Assembly (NCBI GenBank): GCA_964423575.1
Contig: CAYRFF010000008.1
Location: 1 to 64,000 of the forward strand
DNA: 64,000 bases
Reading direction: 5' to 3'
Source: CAYRFF01 sp964423575
Lineage (GTDB): Bacteria; Bacteroidota; Bacteroidia; Chitinophagales; Saprospiraceae
Below the pieces are notes generated by a model. It was given only the letters and a program-made list of their open reading frames with translations. It was not told where the DNA came from and made no database searches. This document shows positions 25,574-34,954 of the stretch, piece after piece. Made by a program: the position numbers and the translations under genes. Position 1 is the first letter of the stretch. Each line of letters opens with the position of its first letter.

Positions 25574-27628
25574 TTAAAACCTAAGCCGCATTTGCGCTTT
25601 TACTTCGTGGATTTTATTTCCTTCAACCTTATTATAAGAGGAACTGATTTCATCGTCGAGAGGTCTGTATGTTATTGCATATCTTCCTTCCAAGGTGAGA
25701 TTGCGGGCAACTCGCCATCGCGCATTAAAATACCCTCTGATTCCCGTTGAGTAATATGCCGGAATACTGAATGCATAGAGAATATTGCTTTCGTAAGCAT
25801 AAATTCTGCTATCATAATTATCCGTCTGATAATATGCTAGTCTGGTAGTAAAACTCAGTGGGGTACCCAAAGGCTTGAAATTAATATCGTGATACAACAA
25901 GTAACCTTTACTTATAATCTCTCCATCACGTAAGAATTGAGATAGTTCAACACGCATTCTCCATTCGACTGATTTGGAAAGAGGATAGGCCATGTGCATT
26001 CGCATATTACGTCTGGTCTCCGGTTGCACCAGATAACGGTTGTCTTCCTGTATGGTATTTACATTGCGCGTTTTATTCTTTATTTGGAAATGCACATCAA
26101 ACTTTCTTCTGTCGTAATATCTAAGTCTAAAGAATTGCTCATTACCCTCTGATGGTCCATCTACTTGATACCTAAGCCAGGGATGAGACCAAAGATCTTG
26201 ATAAATGGACATCGTCCATCGGGGAGAAATGCGATAAATCAACGACATATAAACTCCCTGTTCATTTTGACCGCGGCTATTCTCAGCAAATGCATTGGGA
26301 AATAAACTCTGGTAATCCTTAGTCAGATATCGTGCTGACAGCCCAAAGTCAAGATTAGGGTGTAGGGATGCTAATGCTCCTATAATATGAGCATGTCCAC
26401 CGTTATCGCTGACGGCGGATTCTCCAAATATCAGAAACTTGCCGGTATGATATTGATAATCAACACTGGCATTTAACAGGTTCTTCCCTGAAAATCTGTA
26501 TAAATTGTCGGGTGTTGCCTTAGTTCCCAGGCTGTCGCCGAGTTGGTCATACCAGCCATTGATACTGACCTCATATCTGCGTCCTTTGTATGTAAGTGCT
26601 CCCCCTGTACTTACCTGAGTAACAGAGTTTTTGTTAAATATTTCCGATTGGGTTCTGTGAAGTCCGGAAGTTTGTAATGATGATATGTATCTTTCTTCCT
26701 CTGTTTCCAGAGTATCGCTTGGCATTACCTGGCTCGCATCTCTTTTATTATATGATGTAGAAACCATAAGAGACAATTTATTGCTCAACTGTAATTCTGT
26801 AGCAACACCACGTAAGAAATTATTTTCGTCAACACTACTATAAGGAATTAGCTTTTTTCCACGTTTATTGATATCCATAACAAAGGCAGACTTTCCACCG
26901 CCAAATCCTGCATGACGTATCAGACCTTGCCCTAGATTGACATTGAAATCACCCAGAGCTATAGTTTTCACAAATTTCTCTTTCCGATGTATCCATAAAT
27001 GAGCAGAGTAAAAATCAAATCCATGAGGATTGGAGCCACGGAAGAAAGCTTCTCCAGGGTCTTTCTCCATAGTAACACCGGCAGAAAAACCTGTTCCGGC
27101 TCTCCAGCTCAATCGCGTGTATAATTTGTCGGGAGAACCTTCAAAAGCAGGATTTTCTCCTTTATAACCGGATTTTAATGGGAAATCTCTCTCGTATCTA
27201 GTAAATAGGGTTCTGGTTCCCGGTTTTAATATTTCCTCCCATAAATTGCTTTTTCCGCTTCCGGCCGTTACTCTAATGAATGGAAGTATTCTTCTGATAC
27301 TTTCCAGATCCATTCCCGGTACCGCCTGTAATTCTTCTAAACGAATAAAATCACCGAGTAAATCTCTGTAGACGATAATATTATTTATCTGTAGATCATT
27401 TAATAAGTGGAGTTGAGCCAGTTCACTATATGTAACCTTATTCAGATTAAGTGGATTATTGTTGAAGTAAAGCAAATTGTCATATAAAGTCTCCAGTGCT
27501 CCCAAATCGATTTCTTCGGCATTGGTCTCTATATATTCCACTACGACATCGGGTAGTTCTGAACGCTGTGCCTGTAGAACTACGATTGATAACAGTGATG
27601 AAAAAAGTATGGTAATGATATGCTTCAC
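25574..27628 (-). CDS. Helix-hairpin-helix outer-membrane beta-barrel protein
   Basis: This 684-residue protein has a signal peptide (to about residue 20), then a helical region (about 25-116) with NPLNLNKVTYSELAQL, followed by VYRDLLGDFIRLEELQ and VPGMDLESIRRILPFI, two ComEA-like helix-hairpin-helix units that in other proteins bind DNA. From about residue 140 to the end the sequence alternates polar and aromatic residues in a beta-barrel style and ends MRLRF, with a terminal Phe as in outer-membrane proteins. The family is widespread in Bacteroidota without a proven role. A DNA-binding periplasmic plug on an outer-membrane barrel is an appealing idea, but the barrel and DNA binding are both inferred. 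A structural protein-protein role of the hairpins is the alternative. Confidence 0.85.
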   Translation of the reverse strand: MKHIITILFSSLLSIVVLQAQRSELPDVVVEYIETNAEEIDLGALETLYDNLLYFNNNPLNLNKVTYSELAQLHLLNDLQINNIIVYRDLLGDFIRLEELQAVPGMDLESIRRILPFIRVTAGSGKSNLWEEILKPGTRTLFTRYERDFPLKSGYKGENPAFEGSPDKLYTRLSWRAGTGFSAGVTMEKDPGEAFFRGSNPHGFDFYSAHLWIHRKEKFVKTIALGDFNVNLGQGLIRHAGFGGGKSAFVMDINKRGKKLIPYSSVDENNFLRGVATELQLSNKLSLMVSTSYNKRDASQVMPSDTLETEEERYISSLQTSGLHRTQSEIFNKNSVTQVSTGGALTYKGRRYEVSINGWYDQLGDSLGTKATPDNLYRFSGKNLLNASVDYQYHTGKFLIFGESAVSDNGGHAHIIGALASLHPNLDFGLSARYLTKDYQSLFPNAFAENSRGQNEQGVYMSLIYRISPRWTMSIYQDLWSHPWLRYQVDGPSEGNEQFFRLRYYDRRKFDVHFQIKNKTRNVNTIQEDNRYLVQPETRRNMRMHMAYPLSKSVEWRMRVELSQFLRDGEIISKGYLLYHDINFKPLGTPLSFTTRLAYYQTDNYDSRIYAYESNILYAFSIPAYYSTGIRGYFNARWRVARNLTLEGRYAITYRPLDDEISSSYNKVEGNKIHEVKAQMRLRF

Positions 27629-27758
27629 GTGTTAAAAATACAAAAAGCAATATCTTTCTCTAATCTTTTCCTGAAATATTAAAAACTAGTCTAATTCTGC
27701 TATGAGAAAGAGAGTTTGATGCTTTCCTAAAAACATAGTCTGAACATGTATTAAATGC

Positions 27759-27766
27759 TATATTTG
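27759..27766 (+). promoter_or_regulatory. Candidate Bacteroidota -7 box for the DUF5686 gene
   Basis: TATATTTG matches TAnnTTTG 23 bases before the ATG. No clear -33 TTTG lies at the expected distance. Confidence 0.35.
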
Positions 27767-27788
27767 TTTTCGTTATTAAATAATCAGC

Positions 27789-30314
27789 ATGAAATTGCCA
27801 AACATTAATTTGAAGTATTTTAGTATGCTCCCAGATAAATTAAAACAACTTGGTCTTATTGCATTTTTTATTTGCGCAAGCTTAACAATACACGCCCAAT
27901 TGCATGGAGTCGTCACTGAGAACGATGGAAAGGCGTTGGCCTATGCATCTATTTATGTGCAGGGAACGACGATAGGAACAACTAGTAATGAACAAGGAGA
28001 ATACTTCCTCAATCTTGAGGATGGCAATTATGTCATAGTATGTGAATACTTAGGATACGGGGCTGTAGAAAAACAGATTTCCATAAAAAGCAATGAAAGA
28101 TCTGTTCTCAATTTTCATCTTACATCATCTGCGATTCACTTGGAGATGTTAAACATCTCAGCGGATAGGGAAGATCCTGCTTACGCTGTAATCAGGCAAG
28201 CTCAAGCTCATAGAAAAGACAATCTCAAGGTTGACCTGCCGCAGAGTTGCGAAATGTATATGAAAGGAAATATTGCACTAGGCGAGTCACCCGATAAGTT
28301 TATGGGTGTAAGCATGGACGAATTGCGAGCTTCAATTGATTCCATGGGGACTAATATTATGTACTTATCTGAGACGGTTTCTACTTTATATAGAGCAGAA
28401 ACCGGCCTTCAGGAAGTTATACATTCCAGTCGAGTAAGCGGTAGTTCTATGTATTCTTTTAATCGGGGTGCTATGGTTGAATACTCCGTTTATGAACGTA
28501 GCTTGAATTCTCCTCTTGGCAGTCTTATTAACCCTATCGGTCCTTCAGCTTTCACTTATTATGAGTTTAGACTTTTGTCAAAAGACATAACGAACAAGGG
28601 AACAGTCAACACTATTTCCGTTAAAAGTAAGAATACATCCGAGCCTACTATTGACGGAATAATCTATATATCCGAAGAAGCATGGCAAGTTGACGCATTT
28701 GATTTTACAACTACAGGTAAACGCCTCAAGCAAGAGATTCTCGATACTGTGCGCTTACAACAAGAATATATAAAGGCGGGGGACAGGAAAGTGCTATTTA
28801 AGAATCGAATGGATATGCAGATAGGTTTACTTGGTTTTACTGTTGATGGAGTGTTTTTATCCGTGTATACTGATTATGAGTTTGGAGAAGCAGCAGTTTC
28901 CGGTATTAGTAAAAGACAAGCAGTAACATTTCAGGATTCGTCAGAGACGCGGAATACGGAATACTGGGATGGTGTCAGACCTGTGAAGCTCAGTGAACTG
29001 GAATCCAAAGATTATCATGTTAAAGATTCTATCTCGATAGTTATCAACTCACCGGAGTACAGAGATTCTATCGAAAGGATTTCCAATAAATATAATTTAA
29101 TGAATCTTCTCACGGGCTATACATTCAGAAAGTCGGCCTATGGATTCCGTGCCAGTCATGATGGACTGGGAGTGGGTTTAAGCTTTGATCCTGTAAGGGG
29201 TTTTGCACTTCCGTTTGACCTGAGTTTTACTTTCAAAAATAGATTTACTATCAACGGCGGAATAAGTTATGGTTTCTCAGATGAGCTTATCAGATATAAT
29301 GCAGGAGTTTCCTATAAAATCAATCCCAATAGAAATCAAAGTATAAGTTTTGCTACCGGAACAAAGATTGCCGATGTAAACTCTATTGAACCATTTACGC
29401 GAGGAATAAATGAATTTATGAGTTTATTATTTCATCAAAATCTTATAAAATATCATGGACAGGAATATTATAGGTTGGATTATCAACAGCGGATTATACC
29501 TGGACTTAATCTGAAAGCACATAGTGAATATGTAATCAGGAATCATCTGCAGAACACTACTGAATATAGTTTCTTATATAAGAAAAGATTATACAAAGAC
29601 AACATGATAGATATGGGTGAAAACCTTAATCATGGAGGGCTGGATAACAGATTGTTTAAAGTGACATTTAATGTAGATTACTTTCCCGGCACAAGATTTA
29701 CAAAATATCCGAGTGGTGAAATCCGCACTTATCAGCCAAAGTACAATAAATTCTCCCTAACTTATGATATGGGAATTCCTGTATTTAATACAAGTGTGGA
29801 ATACCAGAAATTTAAGCTAGCTTATAGCAGTAGAATAAGAGGTGGGTTTGGCATGGATGGAAGCCTCCATGCTTCCGTCGACTTTTTTCTGGGAAGACGC
29901 AATCCGGGAATTCAGGATTTTATATGGATGAATGATAACGGAAGTATATATACCAATGCATTTGACATAAGTCAACGATTCCTGGGAATGGATACGTATG
30001 AGTATTTTACCGATCAATATGCAATGCAATTGCATTACTACCATAATTTTGAAGGAATGATACTGAATAAGGTACCGGGCCTCAATAAGCTTGGCTGGAA
30101 TTTAACTGCTAAATACTCAGCTGTTTATATGCCGGAAATGCCGCTATATATGGAAGTTGGACTTGGTATTGATAGAATAGGCTGGAAATTATTCCGACCG
30201 TTACGATTTGATGTTGTTCTTCCTTCTAAAGATTTTAAAATTGAGAAATTACGTTATGTTATAGGGATGAAAATAGATCTTGGCGCTTTAAGTCGAGGAG
30301 AAATATCATTTTAA
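27789..30314 (+). CDS. DUF5686 outer-membrane protein with carboxypeptidase-regulatory domain
   Basis: This 841-residue protein has an N-terminal signal segment (FFICASLTIHAQ), a carboxypeptidase-regulatory-like domain (GVVTENDGKALAYASIYVQG, about 39-125), then the DUF5686 region beginning near DPAYAVIRQAQAHRK and ending in a beta-barrel typical of outer-membrane proteins. It is a common Bacteroidota envelope protein without TonB plug. ATG 27789 gives a 13-residue extension before a second Met (MLPDKLKQL); either could be used. The signal peptide codons contain motif copy 5. It ends 3 bases inside the convergent small membrane protein gene. Function is unknown. Confidence 0.88.
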   Translation: MKLPNINLKYFSMLPDKLKQLGLIAFFICASLTIHAQLHGVVTENDGKALAYASIYVQGTTIGTTSNEQGEYFLNLEDGNYVIVCEYLGYGAVEKQISIKSNERSVLNFHLTSSAIHLEMLNISADREDPAYAVIRQAQAHRKDNLKVDLPQSCEMYMKGNIALGESPDKFMGVSMDELRASIDSMGTNIMYLSETVSTLYRAETGLQEVIHSSRVSGSSMYSFNRGAMVEYSVYERSLNSPLGSLINPIGPSAFTYYEFRLLSKDITNKGTVNTISVKSKNTSEPTIDGIIYISEEAWQVDAFDFTTTGKRLKQEILDTVRLQQEYIKAGDRKVLFKNRMDMQIGLLGFTVDGVFLSVYTDYEFGEAAVSGISKRQAVTFQDSSETRNTEYWDGVRPVKLSELESKDYHVKDSISIVINSPEYRDSIERISNKYNLMNLLTGYTFRKSAYGFRASHDGLGVGLSFDPVRGFALPFDLSFTFKNRFTINGGISYGFSDELIRYNAGVSYKINPNRNQSISFATGTKIADVNSIEPFTRGINEFMSLLFHQNLIKYHGQEYYRLDYQQRIIPGLNLKAHSEYVIRNHLQNTTEYSFLYKKRLYKDNMIDMGENLNHGGLDNRLFKVTFNVDYFPGTRFTKYPSGEIRTYQPKYNKFSLTYDMGIPVFNTSVEYQKFKLAYSSRIRGGFGMDGSLHASVDFFLGRRNPGIQDFIWMNDNGSIYTNAFDISQRFLGMDTYEYFTDQYAMQLHYYHNFEGMILNKVPGLNKLGWNLTAKYSAVYMPEMPLYMEVGLGIDRIGWKLFRPLRFDVVLPSKDFKIEKLRYVIGMKIDLGALSRGEISF
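27870..27882 (-). repeat. Dispersed motif GCTTNCGCAAAT, copy 5
   Basis: ATTTGCGCAAGCT is an exact core within the signal-peptide codons of the DUF5686 gene, read there as ICAS. Confidence 0.7.
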
Positions 30315-30598
30315 GATGGATCTGATGGTGCATCGGGATCGTATCTCCAGTCCACAAGGTTCAAATACATCAGTGCGACACCAAAGAAGCACATAAACAT
30401 ATAGATTATTGCCCGAATTGTACCATTCATATAAGATAACCAACGCATAAAGGTGAATTGCAGGCCCATTAAATCAAGAACCATAGAGCAAAGCCCCACG
30501 GTTACTAAAACAAATCCCAGAGTTACCATAAATGGCTTCATACACTTATAAATTTGATGTTTAAACAGATTAAAGATTCCTGTGTTTAATAATTTCAT
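30311..30598 (-). CDS. Small two-helix membrane protein
   Basis: This is a 95-residue frame, or 76 residues if it starts at the second Met (MKPFMVTLGF, ATG at 30541), which I think more likely because the first transmembrane helix then begins at once. Two hydrophobic helices are visible: VTLGFVLVTVGLCSMVLDLM and IYMFMCFFGVALMYL, with an acidic Pro-rich tail (YDPDAPSDPS). Small proteins of this build are common in Bacteroidota and unnamed. It overlaps the end of the DUF5686 gene by 4 bases in convergent orientation and is divergent from the HMG-CoA lyase gene. Function is unknown. Confidence 0.68.
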   Translation of the reverse strand: MKLLNTGIFNLFKHQIYKCMKPFMVTLGFVLVTVGLCSMVLDLMGLQFTFMRWLSYMNGTIRAIIYMFMCFFGVALMYLNLVDWRYDPDAPSDPS

Positions 30599-30650
30599 AA
30601 ATTTATCTTAAATTTAGCTTTCAGACAAGAAAATAGACCCGGAGAATCCG

Positions 30651-31499
30651 ATGATGAAGCTTATTGAGTGCCCACGTGACGCAATGCAGGGAATAAAAGA
30701 ATTTATTCCTACAGAAAAGAAGGTTGAGTATATCAATACTCTGCTTCAAGTTGGCTATGATACAATCGATTTTGGAAGCTTCGTTTCTCCTAAGGCAATT
30801 CCACAGATGCGCGATACTGCAGAAGTGTTGGGTCAACTTGATTTGGGCTCTACCCAGACGAAACTTCTTGCTATTGTAGCCAATTACCGAGGGGCTGTCG
30901 ATGCTTGCAAACATAAAGAAATTGATTTCCTGGGGTTCCCTTTTTCCATTTCAGAAACCTTTCAACTCAGGAATACCAACTCAACTATCGCGGAGTCCTT
31001 TGATAGTGTAAAAAGGATTGTAGAACTAGCGGATAAGAACGATAAAGAGGTAGTTATCTACATATCAATGGGTTTTGGCAATCCTTATGGAGATCCATGG
31101 AATACTGAAGTTGTTGAAAACTGGGTGGTTAAAATTGCTGAACTTGGAGTAAAGATTTTTGCTCTTTCTGATACAATCGGTGTCGCTCAGGACGAGAGTA
31201 TACGTTATATATTTTCACATCTTATTGAAGAATATCCGGAACTGGAATTTGGAGCGCATTTCCATACTCGCCCTGAAAGCTGGAGGGAAAAGGTTCATGC
31301 AGCTTATGAAAGTGGCTGTAGAAGATATGATGGTGCCATAAAGGGCTATGGAGGATGTCCGATGGCAAAGGATGACCTTACCGGTAATATGCCTACAGAA
31401 ATGTTGTTTCATTATATGAGATCAGAAAATATACCATTTGCGATTAACGAAGAAGCATTTGCTAGAGCTATGCAGATGGTACTTAACATTTTTCCATAG
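30651..31499 (+). CDS. Hydroxymethylglutaryl-CoA lyase
   Basis: This 282-residue TIM-barrel enzyme of the HMGL-like family cleaves HMG-CoA to acetoacetate and acetyl-CoA in leucine breakdown. It shows the catalytic Arg9-Asp10 in ECPRDAMQG, the metal-binding HFH in GAHFHTRPES, and the mobile Cys loop in GYGGCPMAKDDLTGN, which separates HMG-CoA lyase from related synthases. ATG 30651 and ATG 30654 are adjacent alternatives. A GNAT acetyltransferase gene follows 5 bases later. No other leucine-degradation gene is present in the window. Confidence 0.94.
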   Translation: MMKLIECPRDAMQGIKEFIPTEKKVEYINTLLQVGYDTIDFGSFVSPKAIPQMRDTAEVLGQLDLGSTQTKLLAIVANYRGAVDACKHKEIDFLGFPFSISETFQLRNTNSTIAESFDSVKRIVELADKNDKEVVIYISMGFGNPYGDPWNTEVVENWVVKIAELGVKIFALSDTIGVAQDESIRYIFSHLIEEYPELEFGAHFHTRPESWREKVHAAYESGCRRYDGAIKGYGGCPMAKDDLTGNMPTEMLFHYMRSENIPFAINEEAFARAMQMVLNIFP

Positions 31500-31504
31500 A
31501 ATCC

Positions 31505-31948
31505 ATGATCACCTATTTTACAAAAATTACATTTGGTAGTCCGGCTTATGATGAGGCGCTTAAACTTCGTTATAAGCTCCTTAGAGAACCACTTGAGATG
31601 AGCTACGAAATAGATGATATAGTGCAGGAAACGGATCAAATGCACTTCGGTTTATATAGACTATCTACAGATACTTTACTTGCCTGCGCCAGCATTATTC
31701 CTGAAGGGGCTCGGTGGAAAATGCGCCAGGTTGCTGTTTCTCCCGAGTATCAAACCAAAGGCTATGGGCGTTTATTAGTTCTGAAACTGGAACAATTTGC
31801 GAAAGCTTCTAAAGCTAAAGAAATATATTGCCACGCACGTATGAGTGTGGACAATTTCTATGAAAAGTTACAATATCATAAGATAGGAGAAATCTTCAGT
31901 GAAGTTACCATCCCACATATTAAAATGGTTAAGAAAATAGACGAATAG
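31505..31948 (+). CDS. GNAT family N-acetyltransferase
   Basis: This 147-residue acetyltransferase carries the acetyl-CoA-binding motif A: WKMRQVAVSPEYQTKGYGRLLV, with the QTKGYG pyrophosphate loop. The N-terminus (EALKLRYKLLREPL) resembles the ElaA-like subgroup, in which a conserved Arg-Tyr pair begins the fold. The acceptor substrate is unknown. It follows the HMG-CoA lyase gene closely and probably shares its transcript. One exact motif copy lies in its QFAKAS codons. Confidence 0.9.
   Translation: MITYFTKITFGSPAYDEALKLRYKLLREPLEMSYEIDDIVQETDQMHFGLYRLSTDTLLACASIIPEGARWKMRQVAVSPEYQTKGYGRLLVLKLEQFAKASKAKEIYCHARMSVDNFYEKLQYHKIGEIFSEVTIPHIKMVKKIDE
31795..31807 (-). repeat. Dispersed motif GCTTNCGCAAAT, copy 6
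   Basis: ATTTGCGAAAGCT is an exact core within the GNAT gene. Confidence 0.7.
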
Positions 31949-32306
31949 TTATTCTGTTGGAACTATAACTAAAGGTACAATAAAACAATGCTAAAAGCCT
32001 AATTAAGATCAATCGGGGAATTATTTTTTGTAAAGAATAAATAAAGCTTTACAATTGCCTTTTAGTCAATAAATTATTCAGAAAAGATAGGATGATGTGT
32101 AGACTTCACCGTATAACACAACAACCTAGCTATAATCAATATTTTGAAGGATGTCGGGCCACTTTTATTGACTAGCAATAATAAGAAGGTTATATGGAGT
32201 ATATAACTCGTGACCTATGTTTGACCGAAAGAAAAAGATGCTATCACTAAAATATTTCTTTTATAAAAGGTAGATTTGTGTCGTTGAAACAAGAAAAAGT
32301 AATGTA
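31949..32306. other. Gene-free stretch upstream of nhaA
   Basis: In 358 AT-rich bases I see no gene and no repeat. A weak inverted repeat (AGTTAT...ATAACT) lies just after the GNAT stop, without a T tract. A TAGATTTG box lies near the nhaA start. Confidence 0.45.
32271..32278 (+). promoter_or_regulatory. Candidate -7 box for nhaA
   Basis: TAGATTTG matches TAnnTTTG 29 bases before the ATG. The -33 element is not evident. Confidence 0.35.
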
Positions 32307-33632
32307 ATGAGCGGACAAAAACATTATCCGATTGATAAAATAAACAAGCCACTTCAAAGATTTATCCAAAACGAAAAAGCAGGTGGTATTGTATTAGGTA
32401 TAAGTGTAATAATTGCTTTAATATTAGCAAACTCACCACTATCGCAAGCATATTTTAATTTATTAGCTCACAAGTTTGGCTTTCAATTTGATGGTCAAAG
32501 CTATTTGGAATACAACATCCTCCAGTGGATAAACGATGGTTTAATGGCTGTTTTCTTTTTTGTAGTAGGCCTGGAACTTAAAAGAGAATTTGTAGGTGGA
32601 GAACTTTCTCATCCGAGAAAGGCACTTTTACCTATTGTAGCAGCAATAGGAGGGATGCTTGTCCCAGCACTCATTTATTTTTCCTTAAATAGTACAGGAG
32701 AAGCTTCAAATGGCTGGGGAATACCCATGGCTACCGATATTGCATTTGCATTGGGTGTTTTATATCTATTAGGAGATAAGGTTCCGCTTTCTCTAAAGGT
32801 GTTTTTAACAGCTTTAGCTATTGTTGATGACATAGGCGCTGTTCTTGTAATTGCTTTATTTTACACTTCTGATATTTCCGGTATAAGCCTGGCTTTAGGG
32901 TTAGGAGCAGTATTTATTATGTTTATCGGAAATAGATTGGGAATACGCAATGTTTTCTTTTATGCGATATTTGGAATCATGGGCGCTTGGATTGCTTTCT
33001 TATTGTCAGGCGTTCACGCAACTATTGCTGCTGTTTTAGCTGCGTTTACGATTCCAGCCGATATGAAAATAAAAGAGAACCTATATATAACAGATATTAA
33101 GAACTATCTTAAAAAGTTTATAGCGACAGACCCTAACGATGAAATACCGACATTGACCAATAATCAATTACATATTTTGGAGGAGATTAAAAGAGAGACT
33201 AATGAGATAATTCCTCCTTTACAGCGGTTAGAACACGCACTACATCCTCTTGTTACATTTATGATTCTTCCTATTTTTGCTATTGCCAATGCAGGAGTTT
33301 CTCTCGCCATTGATTTTGAGCACCTTTTTAGTTCAAATGTTGCTCTAGGTATTTCGCTTGGTCTTTTAGTTGGTAAAATTATAGGTGTTGTAGGTTTTAC
33401 TTTACTAATGGTGAAACTAAAAATAGCACCTTTCCCAACAGGTATGAATACCAGAAATCTTTTTGGATTAGGGTTGTTAGCTGCAATCGGCTTTACAATG
33501 TCTTTGTTTATAACATCCTTAGCCTTCACGAGTGAAGAATATATGACGCAAGCTAAAATTGGAATTTTCTTTGCTTCAATTATTGGAGGAATAGCAGGAT
33601 ACTTGATATTGAGTAAGAATTCTAAAAAATAA
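32307..33632 (+). CDS. nhaA: Na+/H+ antiporter NhaA
   Basis: This 441-residue inner-membrane protein has about twelve hydrophobic helices and exchanges external H+ for internal Na+. Family marks are FFFVVGLELKREF, TDIAFALGVLYLLG, and the ion-binding pair Asp174-Asp175 in ALAIVDDIGAV, equivalent to the essential Asp pair of E. coli NhaA. The loop near residue 270 (DPNDEIPTLTNNQ) is longer than in E. coli, a common Bacteroidota variant. By eye its DNA is more AT-rich than its neighbours, and it is isolated by gaps over 300 bases on both sides, hinting at separate acquisition. Confidence 0.97.
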   Translation: MSGQKHYPIDKINKPLQRFIQNEKAGGIVLGISVIIALILANSPLSQAYFNLLAHKFGFQFDGQSYLEYNILQWINDGLMAVFFFVVGLELKREFVGGELSHPRKALLPIVAAIGGMLVPALIYFSLNSTGEASNGWGIPMATDIAFALGVLYLLGDKVPLSLKVFLTALAIVDDIGAVLVIALFYTSDISGISLALGLGAVFIMFIGNRLGIRNVFFYAIFGIMGAWIAFLLSGVHATIAAVLAAFTIPADMKIKENLYITDIKNYLKKFIATDPNDEIPTLTNNQLHILEEIKRETNEIIPPLQRLEHALHPLVTFMILPIFAIANAGVSLAIDFEHLFSSNVALGISLGLLVGKIIGVVGFTLLMVKLKIAPFPTGMNTRNLFGLGLLAAIGFTMSLFITSLAFTSEEYMTQAKIGIFFASIIGGIAGYLILSKNSKK

Positions 33633-33953
33633 ATTTTCTTCACGAAGTATAAATTAAGAATGGAAAAGGTGGACAGTTCATTTTGTTCGTCCTAAATGTT
33701 ACATAGACAATTATATATTTGTCGTGTTATAAAATAAAACTAAATAGCTTTACTGATATCGGAGGTGAGTTGAAGACAAGTATTATTTAATCATTTCTAT
33801 GCTATTCTTTCTAACAAGTTATCATCCTACATATACTTGTTGGCAAAATAGAGTATATCAGGTACAACAACGTAACTTAAGTTAAGCTAAAAGACATCAA
33901 TATTTCAGATTGAGGACTTAAGCTGTTATTTTTGCAATTCTAAGAAAATACTG
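33633..33953. other. Gene-free stretch between nhaA and dusB
   Basis: In 321 AT-rich bases I see no gene. A short CTTCACGAAG inverted repeat follows the nhaA stop but is too small to call a terminator. The right end holds a good candidate promoter for dusB. Confidence 0.45.
33903..33934 (+). promoter_or_regulatory. Candidate Bacteroidota promoter of dusB
   Basis: TTTC at 33903-33906, a 20-base spacer and TATTTTTG at 33927-33934 fit the TTTG-N19-21-TAnnTTTG consensus with one mismatch. The ATG is 19 bases downstream. Confidence 0.45.
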
Positions 33954-34952
33954 ATGGTTAAAATTGGAAATATAGAACTGGGGGAGTTCCCTTTTATTCT
34001 GGCACCGATGGAAGATGTAAGTGATCCTCCATTCCGTGCTCTTTGCAAGGAACAAGGTTGCGATATGATGTATACGGAATTTATTTCTGTAGAAGGATTG
34101 ATACGAGATGCTGAGAAGTCCGTAAAGAAGCTTGACATATATCCACATGAAAGACCTATTGGCGTTCAGATATTCGGAGCGGAACTCGACTCGATGATGC
34201 GGGCGGCGGAAATTGTCACTGAAGCAAAGCCTGAAGTACTTGACATAAATTATGGTTGCCCTGTTACTAAGGTTGTAAAAAAAATGGCTGGAGCTGGGAT
34301 TCTACGCGATGTCGATAAAATGGTAAAATTGACTGATGCTGTCGTTAAAAGCACACACCTTCCTGTTACGGTTAAAACTAGACTTGGTTGGGATGATGAC
34401 AGTAAATACATCGTTGAGGTCGCAGAAAGACTTCAAGATGTCGGAATTCAGGCAATCTCTATCCATGGTAGAACAAGAAAACAGATGTATAAAGGAACTG
34501 CTGATTGGAATCTCATCGCTGAAGTGAAGAATAATCCGCGTATGCATATACCCATATTTGGTAACGGTGATATTGATGATCATGAGAAAGCTATGGAATA
34601 TAAAAACAAGTATGGCGTAGACGGGATTATGATTGGAAGGGCAAGTATTGGTAATCCTTGGATTTTCCGTGAAATAAAACATTATTTTGAAACTGGAGAA
34701 AAACTCCCTCGTCCGTCAATTAAGGAACGTGTCGAAGTGATTAAGCAACATATCAGACATTCATTGGAGTGGAAAGGTGAAAAACTTGGAGTCCTTGAAA
34801 TGAGACGACATTACAGCAGTTATTTTAAGGGAATCCCCAATATTAAACCGTTTAGAAGCAGATTAGTGACTGAGGATGATCCAGAAATTCTATATGCAAT
34901 CCTGGATGAGATGGAAGAGGAACTTTCCGGCTTTACAGAACTTGTACAGTAA
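33954..34952 (+). CDS. dusB: tRNA-dihydrouridine synthase
   Basis: This 332-residue flavoenzyme reduces uridine in the D-loop of tRNA. The TIM barrel carries APMEDVSDPPFRALC near the start, the catalytic Cys102 in NYGCPVTKVVKK, and the FMN phosphate segment FGNGDI ... GVDGIMIGRASIGNPW. The C-terminal helical domain ends with EMRRHYSSYFKG, typical of DusB. The length is normal. It is followed after 2 bases by the CCA-adding-enzyme-type gene, so two tRNA-maturation genes are coupled. The Dus subtype (DusB rather than DusA or DusC) is inferred from overall pattern. Confidence 0.94.
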   Translation: MVKIGNIELGEFPFILAPMEDVSDPPFRALCKEQGCDMMYTEFISVEGLIRDAEKSVKKLDIYPHERPIGVQIFGAELDSMMRAAEIVTEAKPEVLDINYGCPVTKVVKKMAGAGILRDVDKMVKLTDAVVKSTHLPVTVKTRLGWDDDSKYIVEVAERLQDVGIQAISIHGRTRKQMYKGTADWNLIAEVKNNPRMHIPIFGNGDIDDHEKAMEYKNKYGVDGIMIGRASIGNPWIFREIKHYFETGEKLPRPSIKERVEVIKQHIRHSLEWKGEKLGVLEMRRHYSSYFKGIPNIKPFRSRLVTEDDPEILYAILDEMEEELSGFTELVQ

Positions 34953-34954
34953 GA

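Noticed and set aside
31950..31976. Inverted repeat AGTTAT...ATAACT after the GNAT gene as a terminator
   Set aside because: The stem is AT-only, short, and not followed by a T tract.
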